DNA of 64,000 nucleotides from Pollenia angustigena (lineage: Eukaryota > Arthropoda > Insecta > Diptera > Polleniidae): assembly GCA_930367215.1 (NCBI GenBank), contig OV884056.1, positions 125,238,053 through 125,302,052 on the forward strand. The letters are read 5' to 3'. The notes under the pieces were generated by a model. It saw only the letters and a list, made by a program, of their open reading frames with translations. It had not been told where the DNA came from and did no database searches. This document shows positions 45,780 through 56,963 of this stretch, piece by piece. The first letter of the stretch is position 1; the number at the start of each line of letters is the position of its first letter. Both the position numbers and the translations under genes were made by a program.

Positions 45780-47340
45780 TTTTTTTGTTTTATTATCTAC
45801 TATGGTTATATTATTTCTTATATCTATTTTCTTAATTTTATATGGTCCCTTATATTGGTTATCTAACTTATGTCCTGCTTCATTTTTTAGTAAATCTAAA
45901 TCTCCTATTTTAAAATTATGGTCTATTATTTTCCTATCATAATTAAGTTATTTCTGTCTAATAATATTTGGGCCCTCTTATATGCTACTTCTAACCTAAA
46001 TTTTGCTTCTTTGGAAAAGTCATCTATATTATATATTATATAGTGGATAAATTCTATCTACTTTATCAAATTGTTGAAATTTATTTGGAAGTTTTGAAAA
46101 AACTAATTCATATGGACAGCAATTATGCACTGTTGAAGGTGTTGTGTTAAAACAGTATGTGAAGTATTTTAACCATTCATCCCAGTCTGTTTTGTGCACT
46201 GAAATATAAGAACGTACATATTCATTAAAGGTCCTATGACTTCTTTCTATTGTTCCTAATGTTTGATGATGGTAAGCTGTTGAAGTTAGTTTTTCAATTT
46301 TTAATAAACCACAAATTTCCGATAGGATAGAATTTTGATATTCTGTTCCCATGTCCGAAATGAACGTCTTCATCGGACCATAGGTAAGTATAAAATTAGC
46401 AAATTGTTTTAGCGCTTTTGTCAGGTATTAGCTATTGTTTTAGCGCTTTGGTCTGGTATTGGTATAGTTACTAAGTACTTAGTTAAATCACATATTATCG
46501 AGATTGCATATTCATTTCCGTAAATTGATTTTGGAAATGGACCTATTGTGTCTACATACACCGTGTCAAATGGTTTGTTTGGTGTTTCTGTAATGGTCAT
46601 TGGACTTTTCAAATGTTTAGTTGTCTTTGTTGTTTGACATTTATGACATGATTTTACATATTTAGATATGTCTTTCGACATATTTTTCCAGTAGTAGTAT
46701 CTTTTAATTTTCTGTATTGTTCTATATGTTCCACAATGTCCACCTTCTATGGGATCATCGTGATGTTTCAGCATTATATCGAGAATTGCCTTGGCATTCT
46801 TACTATCTAGTTGGGTCACCTCATTTAGTAGCGCTACTTTAATTTTATTCAAAAATTTATTGCCCATATTTTTGAATTCATTTATAGAGATAAATTCAAA
46901 AATTTTCTCACTAGGTGCCACTTGTAATTTATAAATATTATGTTTACCGGCCACATTTTCGAGCCTAGAGAAAAATTGTCCTAAGTCAAAGTTCTCGTTA
47001 GTAAACAAATCTTTAATTTGTATATATGTTACTATGGATTTTCCTCGTTTGATATAACATCTCCCGGGGGAAATCTTTAGTTTATAGTATTTTCTGACGT
47101 CAGAGTTTGTTAAGGGTACATATATACCGGGCTTATCTTTACTAGAATTATTGTTATGCTGTTTATTAGAACTACTGATTTTTTCTCCTTTATTGGCCAT
47201 CGATCGAGTCGTGACTCTTAATACTGAAGAAAATGTTTGATTCATGTCTTTGAAATCATTTATAGTTATACGCGATAGTGCGTCTGCAACGTAATTAACT
47301 TTTCCCCTAAGATATTCCACTGTAAAATCATACTGTGGTG
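45780..47340 (-). pseudogene. mdg1-like copy 2 pol remnant (RNase H end and integrase)
   Basis: From the deletion junction (47333) the frame reads the end of RNase H, YLRGKVNYVADALSRI, then the linker and the integrase zinc finger to about 46421. A duplicated segment of about 30 bp at 46400-46445 (GTTTTAGCGCTTT twice) breaks the frame between the two catalytic Asp residues. The remainder (46373-46029) has ISDMGTEY and TIERSHRTFN and ends at the same 7-bp duplication as copy 1. The C-terminal tail follows in the shifted frame. Confidence 0.8.
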
Positions 47341-47399
47341 TTAGTTTTATCTATTTGAATATTAATGAAGAAACAAAAACTGAGGTTCAGATTATATAC

Positions 47400-48535
47400 A
47401 TTATTATTTACTGAGTTTCTCTTAGGGGATGATTCGAGTTTTCCGAATCATTTTCATTTGAGTCTGTTGCTCTGACGTAGTTTCTAGTTCTATGATTGTT
47501 ATTGTACCTTTATTGGTTTCTGTTGTTGAAGTTATTCCTATTAGTATTATTACTATTGTTGGTGTTATTATTGTCGTTATTATATCGTGGATAATTTTTT
47601 GTTTTATTAAATTTTACATAATTTCCTCGGAAATTGTTGTTTGGTTTCTGTCCAAAATATAATATGGCATTTTGTTGCCCAGTTGCCTCTGTGCAACTAT
47701 TTATAAATTTACCAACAGCTTCATTCAAACTGTTAAATTGTCCTGCCTCCATGATAAGTTTTACTTTATCAAGGGTGCAGTTTTTAGTAAGTGCTTTTAC
47801 AGCAACTTGCGTCGAGTATTTGGTTGCTAATTGGCATGGCAAACCATCTTAAATATATGAATTTTCTAAGGATTTTGCTAGGTTTTCTATTTCGTTACAA
47901 TAAGCGTTTGGTGTTTTATTGAATTGTTTTGTACTCATTATTTTTGCAGAAAGGACTTCAACAGATTCGCCTTTCACGCTAACTTTGAGTTTGGTTATTA
48001 TATCTGATATGTTTGATTCATTAGTTATTAAATTCCTAGCCGTTCCTTTTAATTTGGTTTTTATTAAGGATACTGCAGCTAACTCATGTTGACCCTTTAT
48101 TGTATCAACTAAATTTAATGAATCGATAAACGATGTCAGATTTTCAGGCTTCCCATCGAAGTCTGTAATTAGCTTGGAAGCTGTATTGAGAAATTCAACG
48201 ATTGTTTGGGTCATTGTGTCTGTTGTCGATGGTATAGTGAAGTTGTAAGGTTCACTTTCGTGTATTGAATTAGGTAATTCTATTGTTATAGCCTTTTTTG
48301 CTGCTATTTTTGTAATTTTATTTTTTAAATCTAAAAAAAATGCATCTGCTGCAGCTTGATGTGATAATGTAAGTCTGTTATAATAAACGTTAAATAAAAC
48401 TCGTATTTTCTCGAGATTTTTAAAAAGGTTATTAAAATGAAGTCTTATTGTTTCTTCTCTGATAGGTCTATCAACATTTAGGCATTTGTATGTACGTTCG
48501 AATTCTTCCTTAATTAATCTGGCTTTGTTGACAAT
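47400..48535 (-). pseudogene. mdg1-like copy 2 gag (no start, nonsense codon)
   Basis: Same protein as the intact gag at 30324-31466. The start codon is lost by a deletion of about 30 bp near 48535 between ATTT repeats. A TAA replaces a Ser codon at about 47851, splitting the frame (48214-47849 and 47842-47510). The Asn/Arg-rich tail is conserved. Confidence 0.85.
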
Positions 48536-48604
48536 TTATTATTTGTTATTATTATATATTTATATTTTCTTTGATTTTTTTTTCCTTTCCTATACTTTAT
48601 CTAA

Positions 48605-48856
48605 AGCTACGGTCACACTTGTCAAATATTTGACGGGAAAAACGGGACCAACAGGCAAACTATATAATCATTTCCTTTAATTCCAATATTTATTTGGATT
48701 ATAGTACCACATCTTGCAAAGAATAGTCTTTTGCTTTGTCTAGTAGTATAATTAGTTTATTTTGTGTTATTTAGATCATGTTAAATCTCCCTAACTATTA
48801 ACAAAAGTAGTGGTTATGCTTATTTGGTCAAATATTTAATAAGTGTGACCGTAGCT
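48605..48856. mobile_element. MITE, 252 bp, TAA duplication
   Basis: Ends AGCTACGGTCACACTTGTCA and the complement of AGCTACGGTCACACTTATTA; TAA at 48602-48604 and 48857-48859. The empty site is seen in copy 1 at about 31549. It truncates the small upstream ORF. Confidence 0.9.
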
Positions 48857-49063
48857 TAAGTCATTTGCTCGACTTACATATTTTCTCTTAAGGGATTTCT
48901 TATGAAGTAGGTAAAATTTTAAAAGTAAGTCTACTGTACTAATAATTATAGCTATAAGGAAAATTGTCCACAACGAATCAATTTGTTCAGTATGATCTAT
49001 AATTTCTACGTCATTCACTACATTTGCGTTCGGTTTTTCTATCTTAGAGTTAGGTTTCCCCAT
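48836..49063 (-). pseudogene. Small membrane-protein ORF upstream of gag, mdg1-like copy 2
   Basis: ATG at 49063 in a Met-Gly context, with an Asn/Lys-rich N-terminus, one hydrophobic segment (TIFLIAIIISTVDLLLKF) and a basic tail that ends in RKYVSRANDL before running into the MITE. Replacement differences from copy 1 are few and conservative (N/D, L/V, L/I). Without the MITE the frame would stop four or so codons later, giving about 72 aa. A single-pass membrane or membrane-associated protein is suggested; function unknown. Confidence 0.7.
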
Positions 49064-49307
49064 TGTTATATTTTCTATATCTAATTTAATTTTTTTTTTT
49101 GTTTGTTTTTATTTTCTACCTTATTGAGCGTATTGTTTCCTCTTCTATTCTAGGTGCTGTAGCTAAATCTTCTTCTGTAGGTTCTCCTATTATTCATATC
49201 AGTTTCCAGTATTTGATGATGAAGAATTTACAATTATAAATATATTTAAGATTATATTGTTATATTTTTATTTATTTCTAAGTTGTCATTACTTGAGACA
49301 TATAAAT

Positions 49308-49331
49308 AATTATATATATATATATATATAT
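49308..49331. repeat. (AT)n microsatellite
   Basis: About 12 TA units within the leader of mdg1-like copy 2; a shorter tract lies at the equivalent place in copy 1 (near 35320). Confidence 0.8.
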
Positions 49332-49651
49332 TTATTTTTTTTTTTAATTGGTAAAAGAGAGAAAAAAAATTTTTGTCAACGGCGGTTTACGCCTACCGAC
49401 CTATGAGTTCACTCTAGGTGCACTTCATTTAATTTTAAGGTTAGTTATTTTTAATTTAATCAGCTGCTCCAACTCATTTATATTGAGTTTTGTGGCGTCT
49501 TTCCAGCTGGGTTGGGGTTGTCTGTTTACTTCCATAATTGGCAAATGATTCCTTAGATGAGCTTGGATACTCTTCAAAAATTTATCTTGAAGGGTCTTCT
49601 TGTTAATTGTTGTTTCTCTTCCATTTCAAGGTCAATAGCTGTGGACCTTCA

Positions 49652-49812
49652 TCTGGCGGAGACTTGGCTGTCCGCCAGGAATTGGTTAAAATGGAATATT
49701 TTCCCACTTTGGGTGCTTTATAATGTAGCACTCCAAAGGACTGGTAGCTATATTTAATAATTTTGCTTTGGGTGCTTTATATTTGAGCACTCCAAAACTG
49801 GCAGGATCGCCA
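49652..49812 (-). promoter_or_regulatory. PBS and conserved leader stem-loops of mdg1-like copy 2
   Basis: PBS TGGCGATCCTGCCAG at 49812-49798. Stem-loops at 49797-49766 and 49738-49707 repeat the CTTTGGGTGCT...AGCACTCCAAAG design of copy 1; TCTGGCGGA pairs with TCCGCCAG at 49652-49678. Confidence 0.7.
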
Positions 49813-50129
49813 TGTAAATTAAAACAATTTCTTTTGTTTTATTTCTATAGAAGGTGCAATCGAGTTGCACTCTTCACTGTGTTTATTTTTTAATTGTTCT
49901 TAAATTATAAATTATTCTACCTTATATACTACTTATGAGAATTTAGCTTAGCCTAATAATAATACATGTTTGTGTGTATTTTATATATTTTCCCACGTTG
50001 GAAACAAATGGGTTTCAAATAACTTTTCACAATTTAGCATGAGTGCATTTAGTGTGACATACGATATTTGGATGTCAGTCACTTAAAGTAATGAATTCAT
50101 CATTACTAAAATAATGTAATCATGCTACA
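49813..50129 (-). repeat. 5' LTR of mdg1-like copy 2
   Basis: 317 bp, same termini as the other three LTRs of this family; the outer base abuts the GTGG duplication. Confidence 0.9.
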
Positions 50130-50133
50130 GTGG

Positions 50134-50828
50134 CGGTAAACTTTTTTTGAAAATAGTAATCCAAGTTGTTGCCAAGCACCGACAACTTTTTGTTGTAGGG
50201 CAGCTCCCATCGTTTTATCTGAAGCATCTGTCATTAATGCAACCTGGGCCCCTCTACAGGGAAATGACAGCAACGCCGCGTTCGCCAGCGCCGCTTTAAT
50301 TTTCTGTAGACCACTTTTACTTAGTGCGATCTCGTTTTTTGCAAGGGCCCATTATTTGTTGTAGGGGCAGTTCTATTTCAGCGGCATGTGGCAGGAATTT
50401 TCAATAAAAATTTACGGCACCCAGAAAACTACGCAGGTCTTGTACCTCTTCAGGTCTCTTACGATCCAAAATTGCCTGGAACTTATGACGCAGTGGTTTA
50501 ATACCACTTCCATTCACCTAGTGCCCCAAAAATTCCACATCAGCTTGTCCCAGTTGACATTTCTCAATATTTATCACCAACTCTTTTCCCCTATACACCT
50601 CAAAGAGTTGTAGATGGGACAAGTGCTTCCCTACTGACGTTGACGCAACCAAAACGTCGTCCCAGTATGGAAAAACAAAATCAAGTCCCTTCACTGCGTC
50701 GTCCATAAATCGCTGGAATGTTTTCGCGGTATTTCGCAACCCGAATGCCATATTTAAACTCGAATAAAAAAACGGAGTTACTACAGCTGCTTTCTCGACA
50801 TCCTCCGTGTTAATCGCAATATGGAGAT
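50134..50828 (-). pseudogene. CsRn1-like pol: RT catalytic half, thumb and RNase H start
   Basis: The minus-strand frame 50828-50518 shows AINTEDVEKAAVVTPF, AFGLRNTAKTFQRFMDDAVK and FPYWDDVLVAS. The usual YxDD box reads YWDD, which keeps both Asp residues. VEFLGH follows, then a stop where VxGxG should continue. RNase H-like sequence with stops runs to the mdg1-like insertion at 50133. Non-functional. Confidence 0.75.
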
Positions 50829-51727
50829 CAGGGATGCCGAACATGGCCTTTTCCGACCAAATGTGGTCGGATATTTTTGGTTTGGTCGGATGGTAGGCCA
50901 AACCTAATTTTGGTAGGTTTTGAAAATTGGAAGGATAGCAGAAAATTACAAATCTCATAGCTTTTTTACCAAACACAAACATTGTTTTTTATTGTTGATG
51001 AATCTATGGATATGGCATTGATATTACGTAAGGAGCAAGTTACTTTGACGGTGTTAGTTTTATAAAGGATAGCTTTGTCATCTTATTCGAGCTTACCAAG
51101 TCAGATGCCGTTTAAATTTTTCTTCTTATAAGAAACTTTTTATCAACAAACAATATTCATATACAAAATTTGATCGGATTGGCAACAAACGGAGCTCACG
51201 CCATGACTGGAACTGTTGGTAAGCTTATAGCCTATTCATCGATGTCAAACGTAGACTTCGTTCGCTTAAATTGCATGTAAAACAAAGACAATATTGTATA
51301 ATTTGTTTTCGTTTTAAATGTAAGTTAATCGAACAAAGTCTTTGTTCAGAAATAGATGAACAGGCAGTTAATTTTACTTAGCAATGCAAAAAATATTAAG
51401 GTTCTTTGTGGTAATATTTAAAGTTTTTTCACATAGTCCTAAAAGAATAAAATAACTAAAAGAATTTCAGGAATTCTGTTCTGTATTAGGTGTTTCAAAT
51501 ACAAGATGGACTTCTTGAAGGAAGATGTTATAAGAATCGTAGAACAGCGGGATGCTTTGATACTGTATTTTTAAACATAGTTTTATAAAGGCAATGGTAT
51601 ATGAACTGCAGAAATTGCAGAAAGTATGGATGAGTTGCAAAACAGAGCACGTTATCAACGAGTATAGAATAAGCCAACTATGCATTGTTAAACTCTTTGA
51701 TACATTTTTTACGTTCTCTGCAAGGTA

Positions 51728-52171
51728 TTAGGATGTATTGGAGCTCGGCCTATCTATATATATAAAAATGAAAAATGTTTGTATGTTTGTTTGTTTGTTT
51801 GTATGTTTGTTTGTTTGTTTGTATGTTTGTTTGTTTGTTTGTTTGTTTGTTGGCTTATAGACTCCTAAACTACTGAACCGATTTTCCTGAAATTTTGACA
51901 GTAACATCATGTGAGCCCTAAAAATAAAATAGGTTACTTATTTTTCGATAGGGGCAGGGGAATTGGTACCCCCCATTGGATGCCAATATTAAATATCTTA
52001 AGAGCCGCTGCACGCATTTTGTTGAACTTTTGGTAGTAGGATCTTCTGAGCCCCAAAATTTAAATAAAATAGCAGCGGGGGTAGTGGTTCCCCCCATAGG
52101 ACGCCAATGTTTAATATCGCATATCTTAAGAACTGTTATAGTGATAACGTTCAAACTTTGTAGAAGTCACT
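51728..52171. repeat. Microsatellite plus modular dispersed repeat (left part)
   Basis: 51778-51851 is a (TTTG)/(TATG) tetranucleotide tract. It is followed by CTACTGAACCGATTTTCCTG and modules such as GCCGCTGCACGCATTTTGTT and GGTAGTAGGATCTT that recur at 53160-53210. The combination is common in uncharacterised insect repeats; class not assigned. Confidence 0.6.
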
Positions 52172-52177
52172 CTTATG

Positions 52178-52927
52178 AACTAGAGGCCTGGCTAGAAAAA
52201 TGGAGAATAAAGGTTAACCCGGCTAAATGTGCTCACTTAACTTTCACGATCAGAAGACAAACGTGCCCAGCTGTAAAAATAAATAACACCACTGTTCCGG
52301 TAGAAAACCATGTTAAGAACTTGGGAATTCATATAGATAGACGCTTGACCTGGTCGCGTCATATTGAAGCGAAAATAACGGCTATGAAACTTAAAGCAGC
52401 TCAACTACATTGGCTTCTCGGCCGCAACTCAAACTTGTCCTTAGACAACCAAATTCTCTTATACAAGTCCATCATAAAACCAATATGGACATATGGCATC
52501 CAATTATGGGGTACTGCATGCGCATCTAACATCCAAAAGCTTCAAAGAAGACAGTCTAGAATATTACGACAAATTGTCTGCGCCCCATGGTATATACGTA
52601 ATGATATTATCCACAGAGATCTCAACGTCCCCACTATCCAGGAGGAAATTAAAAAATATTCAATAAGTTACATCGATAAACTAATGGCCCACCCTAACTA
52701 CCTCGCTCGGGGTCTGCTTCAGTTCGAAGGTCACCAGAGGCTAAAAAGAACCGATACTTTGAGCCTTACTAGAAGACATTTTTAAAATTTGAATACAGCA
52801 GTTAGTGGTTACACTGGTAACAACTAATTAACAACAAGTAGAATTAAGATTTGAATACACATTGTAAATTTCGATAAGAAAGATTCAATAATAAAAGTAA
52901 ATTAATTTAAAAAAAAAAAAAAAAAAA
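52178..52927 (+). mobile_element. 5'-truncated Jockey-type element with poly(A) tail
   Basis: Flanked by CTTATG at 52172-52177 and 52928-52933. A 19-base poly(A) ends the element at 52927. An open frame to 52785 encodes the RT thumb (NHVKNLGIHIDRRLTWSRHI) and C-terminus (RDLNVPTIQEEIKKYSISYI) and then a 3' UTR of about 120 bp. Same family as the decayed copy at 8860-13235, and much better preserved. Confidence 0.9.
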
Positions 52928-52933
52928 CTTATG

Positions 52934-53261
52934 GTATACTACACTTTTGAAAATAAAAATAAAGCGGGTAGGCGCAGTGGGGGGAAATACCTCCCATATG
53001 ATGCATTTATTAAATATCGCTCAACTGAAGAACTATAAAAGGGAGAGTCTTCAAACGTGGTTAAAGCTACTATTACGGTAAACTATAGATTTCAATTTAA
53101 AAATGGGCGTGGTAGAGAGAGGCGGAGCAGTACCCCTCATAGATAGAAATATTAATAAGAGCCGCTGCACGCATTTTGTTGAATTTTTGGTAGTAGGATC
53201 TTGTGAGCTCCAAAACTGAAATAATATAGCAGCGGGGGAAGTGGTCTTAAAACCTGTTATA
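52934..53261. repeat. Modular dispersed repeat (right part)
   Basis: Continues the repeat interrupted by the Jockey copy. Contains second copies of GCCGCTGCACGCATTTTGTT and of the AATATAGCAGCGGGGG phrase found near 52069. Confidence 0.6.
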
Positions 53262-56055
53262 AAAAAAAAAAACAACAACTTACAAAAAACACTTAATTGA
53301 CAACATCTTTTGTAAGTTGTTGTTTTTTTTCATTTTGTTTTTCTTAACCTACTTACAACTACAATTAATGTTGAGAGAATTTCAACTAATTGTAGTGGGG
53401 AAATGTAAGATGAGATGAACCCACTGTTGTTTATTGTTGATGTGTTTTGTTTAAACTTTGATATTGTTACAAGTAGAACTGTTGCTGTAATTCTTATACG
53501 TTTAACAGTTTTATTTGGTTTAATATCTTTAGTTTGTCTAAAACCTTTATGGATGAAGTTTCCTGATGATCTGGCCTAAGCAACCAGTGAAATGCATAGG
53601 AATAGCTTATCCCATCAACAATAAATTTCAAGTGTTTTTATCAATAATAAAAACTGGGAATTAAGCACGAATAACAAAATCTTTTGAAATTAAAATTTTG
53701 TATTCCCAAAAATTGAAATTACTTTTTGATAATAAACAGGCAGTGCACGGCCTAAAAAACACTTAATTGACAACATCTTTTGTAAGTTGTTGTTTTTTTC
53801 ATTTTGTTTTTCTTAACCTACTTACAACTACAATTAATGTTGAGAGAATTTCAACTAATTGTAGTGGGGAAATGTAAGATGAGATGAACCCACTGTTGTT
53901 TATTGTTGATGTGTTTTGTTTAAACTTTGATATTGTTACAAGTAGAACTGTTGCTGTAATTCTTATACGTTTAACAGTTTTATTTGGTTTAATATCTTTA
54001 GTTTGTCTAAAACCTTTATGGATGAAGTTTCCTGATGATCTGGCCTAAGCAACCAGTGAAATGCATAGGAATAGCTTATCCCATCAACAATAAATTTCAA
54101 GTGTTTTTATCAATAATAAAAACTGGGAATTAAGCACGAATAACAAAATCTTTTGAAATTAAAATTTTGTATTCCCAAAAATTGAAATTACTTTTTGTTA
54201 ATAAACAGGCAGTGCACGGCCTAAAAAACACTTAATTGACAACATCTTTTGTAAGTTGTTGTTTTTTTCATTTTGTTTTTCTTAACCTACTTACAACTAC
54301 AATTAATGTTGAGAGAATTTCAACTAATTGTAGTGGGGAAATGTAAGATGAGATGAACCCACTGTTGTTTATTGTTGATGTGTTTTGTTTAAACTTTGAT
54401 ATTGTTACAAGTAGAACTGTTGCTGTAATTCTTATACGTTTAACAGTTTTATTTGGTTTAATATCTTTAGTTTGTCTAAAACCTTTATGGATGAAGTTTC
54501 CTGATGATCTGGCCTAAGCAACCAGTGAAATGCATAGGAATAGCTTATCCCATCAACAATAAATTTCAAGTGTTTTTATCAATAATAAAAACTGGGAATT
54601 AAGCACGAATAACAAAATCTTTTGAAATTAAAATTTTGTATTCCCAAAAATTGAAATTACTTTTTGATAATAAACAGGCAGTGCACGGCCTAAAAAACAC
54701 TTAATTGACAACATCTTTTGTAAGTTGTTGTTTTTTTCATTTTGTTTTTCTTAACCTACTTACAACTACAATTAATGTTGAGAGAATTTCAACTAATTGT
54801 AGTGGGGAAATGTAAGATGAGATGAACCCACTGTTGTTTATTGTTGATGTGTTTTGTTTAAACTTTGATATTGTTACAAGTAGAACTGTTGCTGTAATTC
54901 TTATACGTTTAACAGTTTTATTTGGTTTAATATCTTTAGTTTGTCTAAAACCTTTATGGATGAAGTTTCCTGATGATCTGGCCTAAGCAACCAGTGAAAT
55001 GCATAGGAATAGCTTATCCCATCAACAATAAATTTCAAGTGTTTTTATCAATAATAAAAACTGGGAATTAAGCACGAATAACAAAATCTTTTGAAATTAA
55101 AATTTTGTATTCCCAAAAATTGAAATTACTTTTTGATAATAAACAGGCAGTGCACGGCCTAAAAAACACTTAATTGACAACATCTTTTGTAAGTTGTTGT
55201 TTTTTTCATTTTGTTTTTCTTAACCTACTTACAACTACAATTAATGTTGAGAGAATTTCAACTAATTGTAGTGGGGAAATGTAAGATGAGATGAACCCAC
55301 TGTTGTTTATTGTTGATGTGTTTTGTTTAAACTTTGATATTGTTACAAGTAGAACTGTTGCTGTAATTCTTATACGTTTAACAGTTTTATTTGGTTTAAT
55401 ATCTTTAGTTTGTCTAAAACCTTTATGGATGAAGTTTCCTGATGATCTGGCCTAAGCAACCAGTGAAATGCATAGGAATAGCTTATCCCATCAACAATAA
55501 ATTTCAAGTATTTTTATCAATAATAAAAACTGGGAATTAAGCACGAATAACAAAATCTTTTGAAATTAAAATTTTGTATTCCCAAAAATTGAAATTACTT
55601 TTTGATAATAAACAGGCAGCGCACGGCCTAAAAAACACTTAATTGACAACATCTTTTGTAAGTTGTTGTTTTTTTCATTTTGTTTTTCTTAACCTACTTA
55701 CAACTACAATTAATGTTGAGAGAATTTCAACTAATTGTAGTGGGGAAATGTAAGATGAGATGAACCCACTGTTGTTTATTGTTGATGTGTTTTGTTTAAA
55801 CTTTGATATTGTTACAAGTAGAACTGTTGCTGTAATTCTTATACGTTTAACAGTTTTATTTGGTTTAATATCTTTTGTTTGTCTAAAACCTTTATGGATG
55901 AAGTTTCCTGATGATCTGGCCTAAGCAACCAGTGAAATGCATAGGAATAGCTTATCCCATCAACAATAAATTTCAAGTGTTTTTATCAATAATAAAAACT
56001 GGGAATTAAGCACGAATAACAAAATCTTTTGAAAAAAAAAAAAAAAAAAAAAAAA
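53262..56055. repeat. 469-bp tandem array, about 5.9 copies
   Basis: CACTTAATTGACAACATC begins at 53290, 53760, 54229, 54698, 55167 and 55636, giving periods of 470, 469, 469, 469 and 469. Units differ by only a few bases (for example GATAATAAAC versus GTTAATAAAC). The last unit breaks off after AAATCTTTTG into a run of about 23 A (to 56055). The array opens with a hairpin: ACAACAACTTACAAAA at about 53270 is the inverse of TTTTGTAAGTTGTTGT in the first unit. Each unit has a strong hairpin (ACTACAATTA...TAATTGTAGT). Confidence 0.9.
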
Positions 56056-56374
56056 GTTTAATACTTTTTTTTAAATTGTACAAACTTAAGTTACTAAATT
56101 TTGATTCTTATTTTATTAGTGGTCTTGCATACGATCAATGAATTATTCTAGTTTATAAGCGTTATTAAATGAATTTGTATATATACATACATTTTGTTTT
56201 AGTTAAACGTTACCAGCAAATAAACTTTTAATAAAACTAGGGGTTACGTGTAGGACTTTAAGTATTTAATAGGTGTTCACATAGGCTTACAAAAAAAATT
56301 ATATGTAGATTTATAGCTTTATCCAATAAAAATTATACGTTTTTTATCAAATATACATATATGTACATACATAT

Positions 56375-56630
56375 CGTCGGTCACAGGTTGACAACTCTTA
56401 ACTCGCAAAAAAATCGAATCGGGTTTTTGATGCAAAAAGACTGTTTCTGTCTTTCTGCATGTTAGTACGTTTCATTTATATTTTTACACCATCTTACAAT
56501 AAATATCTCCTACTAATTTTGGTTTTTTTATTTACTTCCAACACGGTTTAGTAACGGAGTAATAACGTTTTTTTTTGTCTCCTGAAAAGTACAAAAAAAC
56601 ATGTTAAGAGTTGTCAACCTGTGACCGACG
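56375..56630. mobile_element. MITE, 256 bp, CGTCGGTCACAGG ends
   Basis: Ends CGTCGGTCACAGGTTGACAA and its exact complement, extending about 28 bp. ATAT on both sides (56371-56374, 56631-56634) may be the target duplication or part of the inverted repeat. Confidence 0.8.
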
Positions 56631-56963
56631 ATATCGTGATATAAAATGCAAAAGAGCCTATTTTCATTTTAAGAAAAAGAGAGATAACTTAATAAAAAGC
56701 CAGCTATTGTAATTATAACAACGGGGGTTTCTGGTTAATATCGTTAACACATTACTCATGATTGACACTATCCTGAAAAACTGTTTTTGTAATCTCAGTC
56801 GTATCGCTACTGAAAATTTAAAAAAAATTATGATAGGACCTTTTGCATTTTTATGACGATATATTATTTTTAAATATTTCAAAAATTTGGTCGGTTTCAA
56901 AGGATTTTGGTAGGTTTTGCAGACAATTTTGGTCAGATAAAAATTTTTCATACGGCAACCCTG

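Larger units (their letters stand above)
45232..50129 (-). mobile_element. mdg1/412-like LTR retrotransposon, copy 2, internally deleted
   Basis: 4.9 kb, flanked by an exact 4-bp duplication GTGG (45228-45231, 50130-50133). LTRs of 317 bp at both ends. Compared with copy 1 it lacks the I-clade and CR1-like insertions, showing their empty sites. About 1.97 kb of protease-RT-RNase H is deleted at 47333, and it has a small deletion over the gag start, a nonsense codon in gag and a MITE at 48605. It cannot move alone but could in principle be packaged by proteins from an intact relative. Confidence 0.9.
50829..56963. mobile_element. hAT-bounded 6.1-kb block inserted in CsRn1-like RT
   Basis: Ends CAGGGATGCCG and CGGCAACCCTG (CAGNG type) with 8-bp flanks ATGGAGAT (50821-50828) and ATGGTGAT (56964-56971), one mismatch. 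Excluding it brings the RT motifs HH-I-A-I into register. Subterminal ACCTAATTTTGGTAGGTTTT and ACCTACCAAAATCC are inverted partners. No transposase. The interior carries a Jockey copy, repeats, a 469-bp array and a MITE, most of which probably came later. Confidence 0.75.

Noticed and set aside
53262..56055. CRISPR-like or coding tandem array
   Set aside because: Units of 469 bp are contiguous with no spacers and contain no long ORF.
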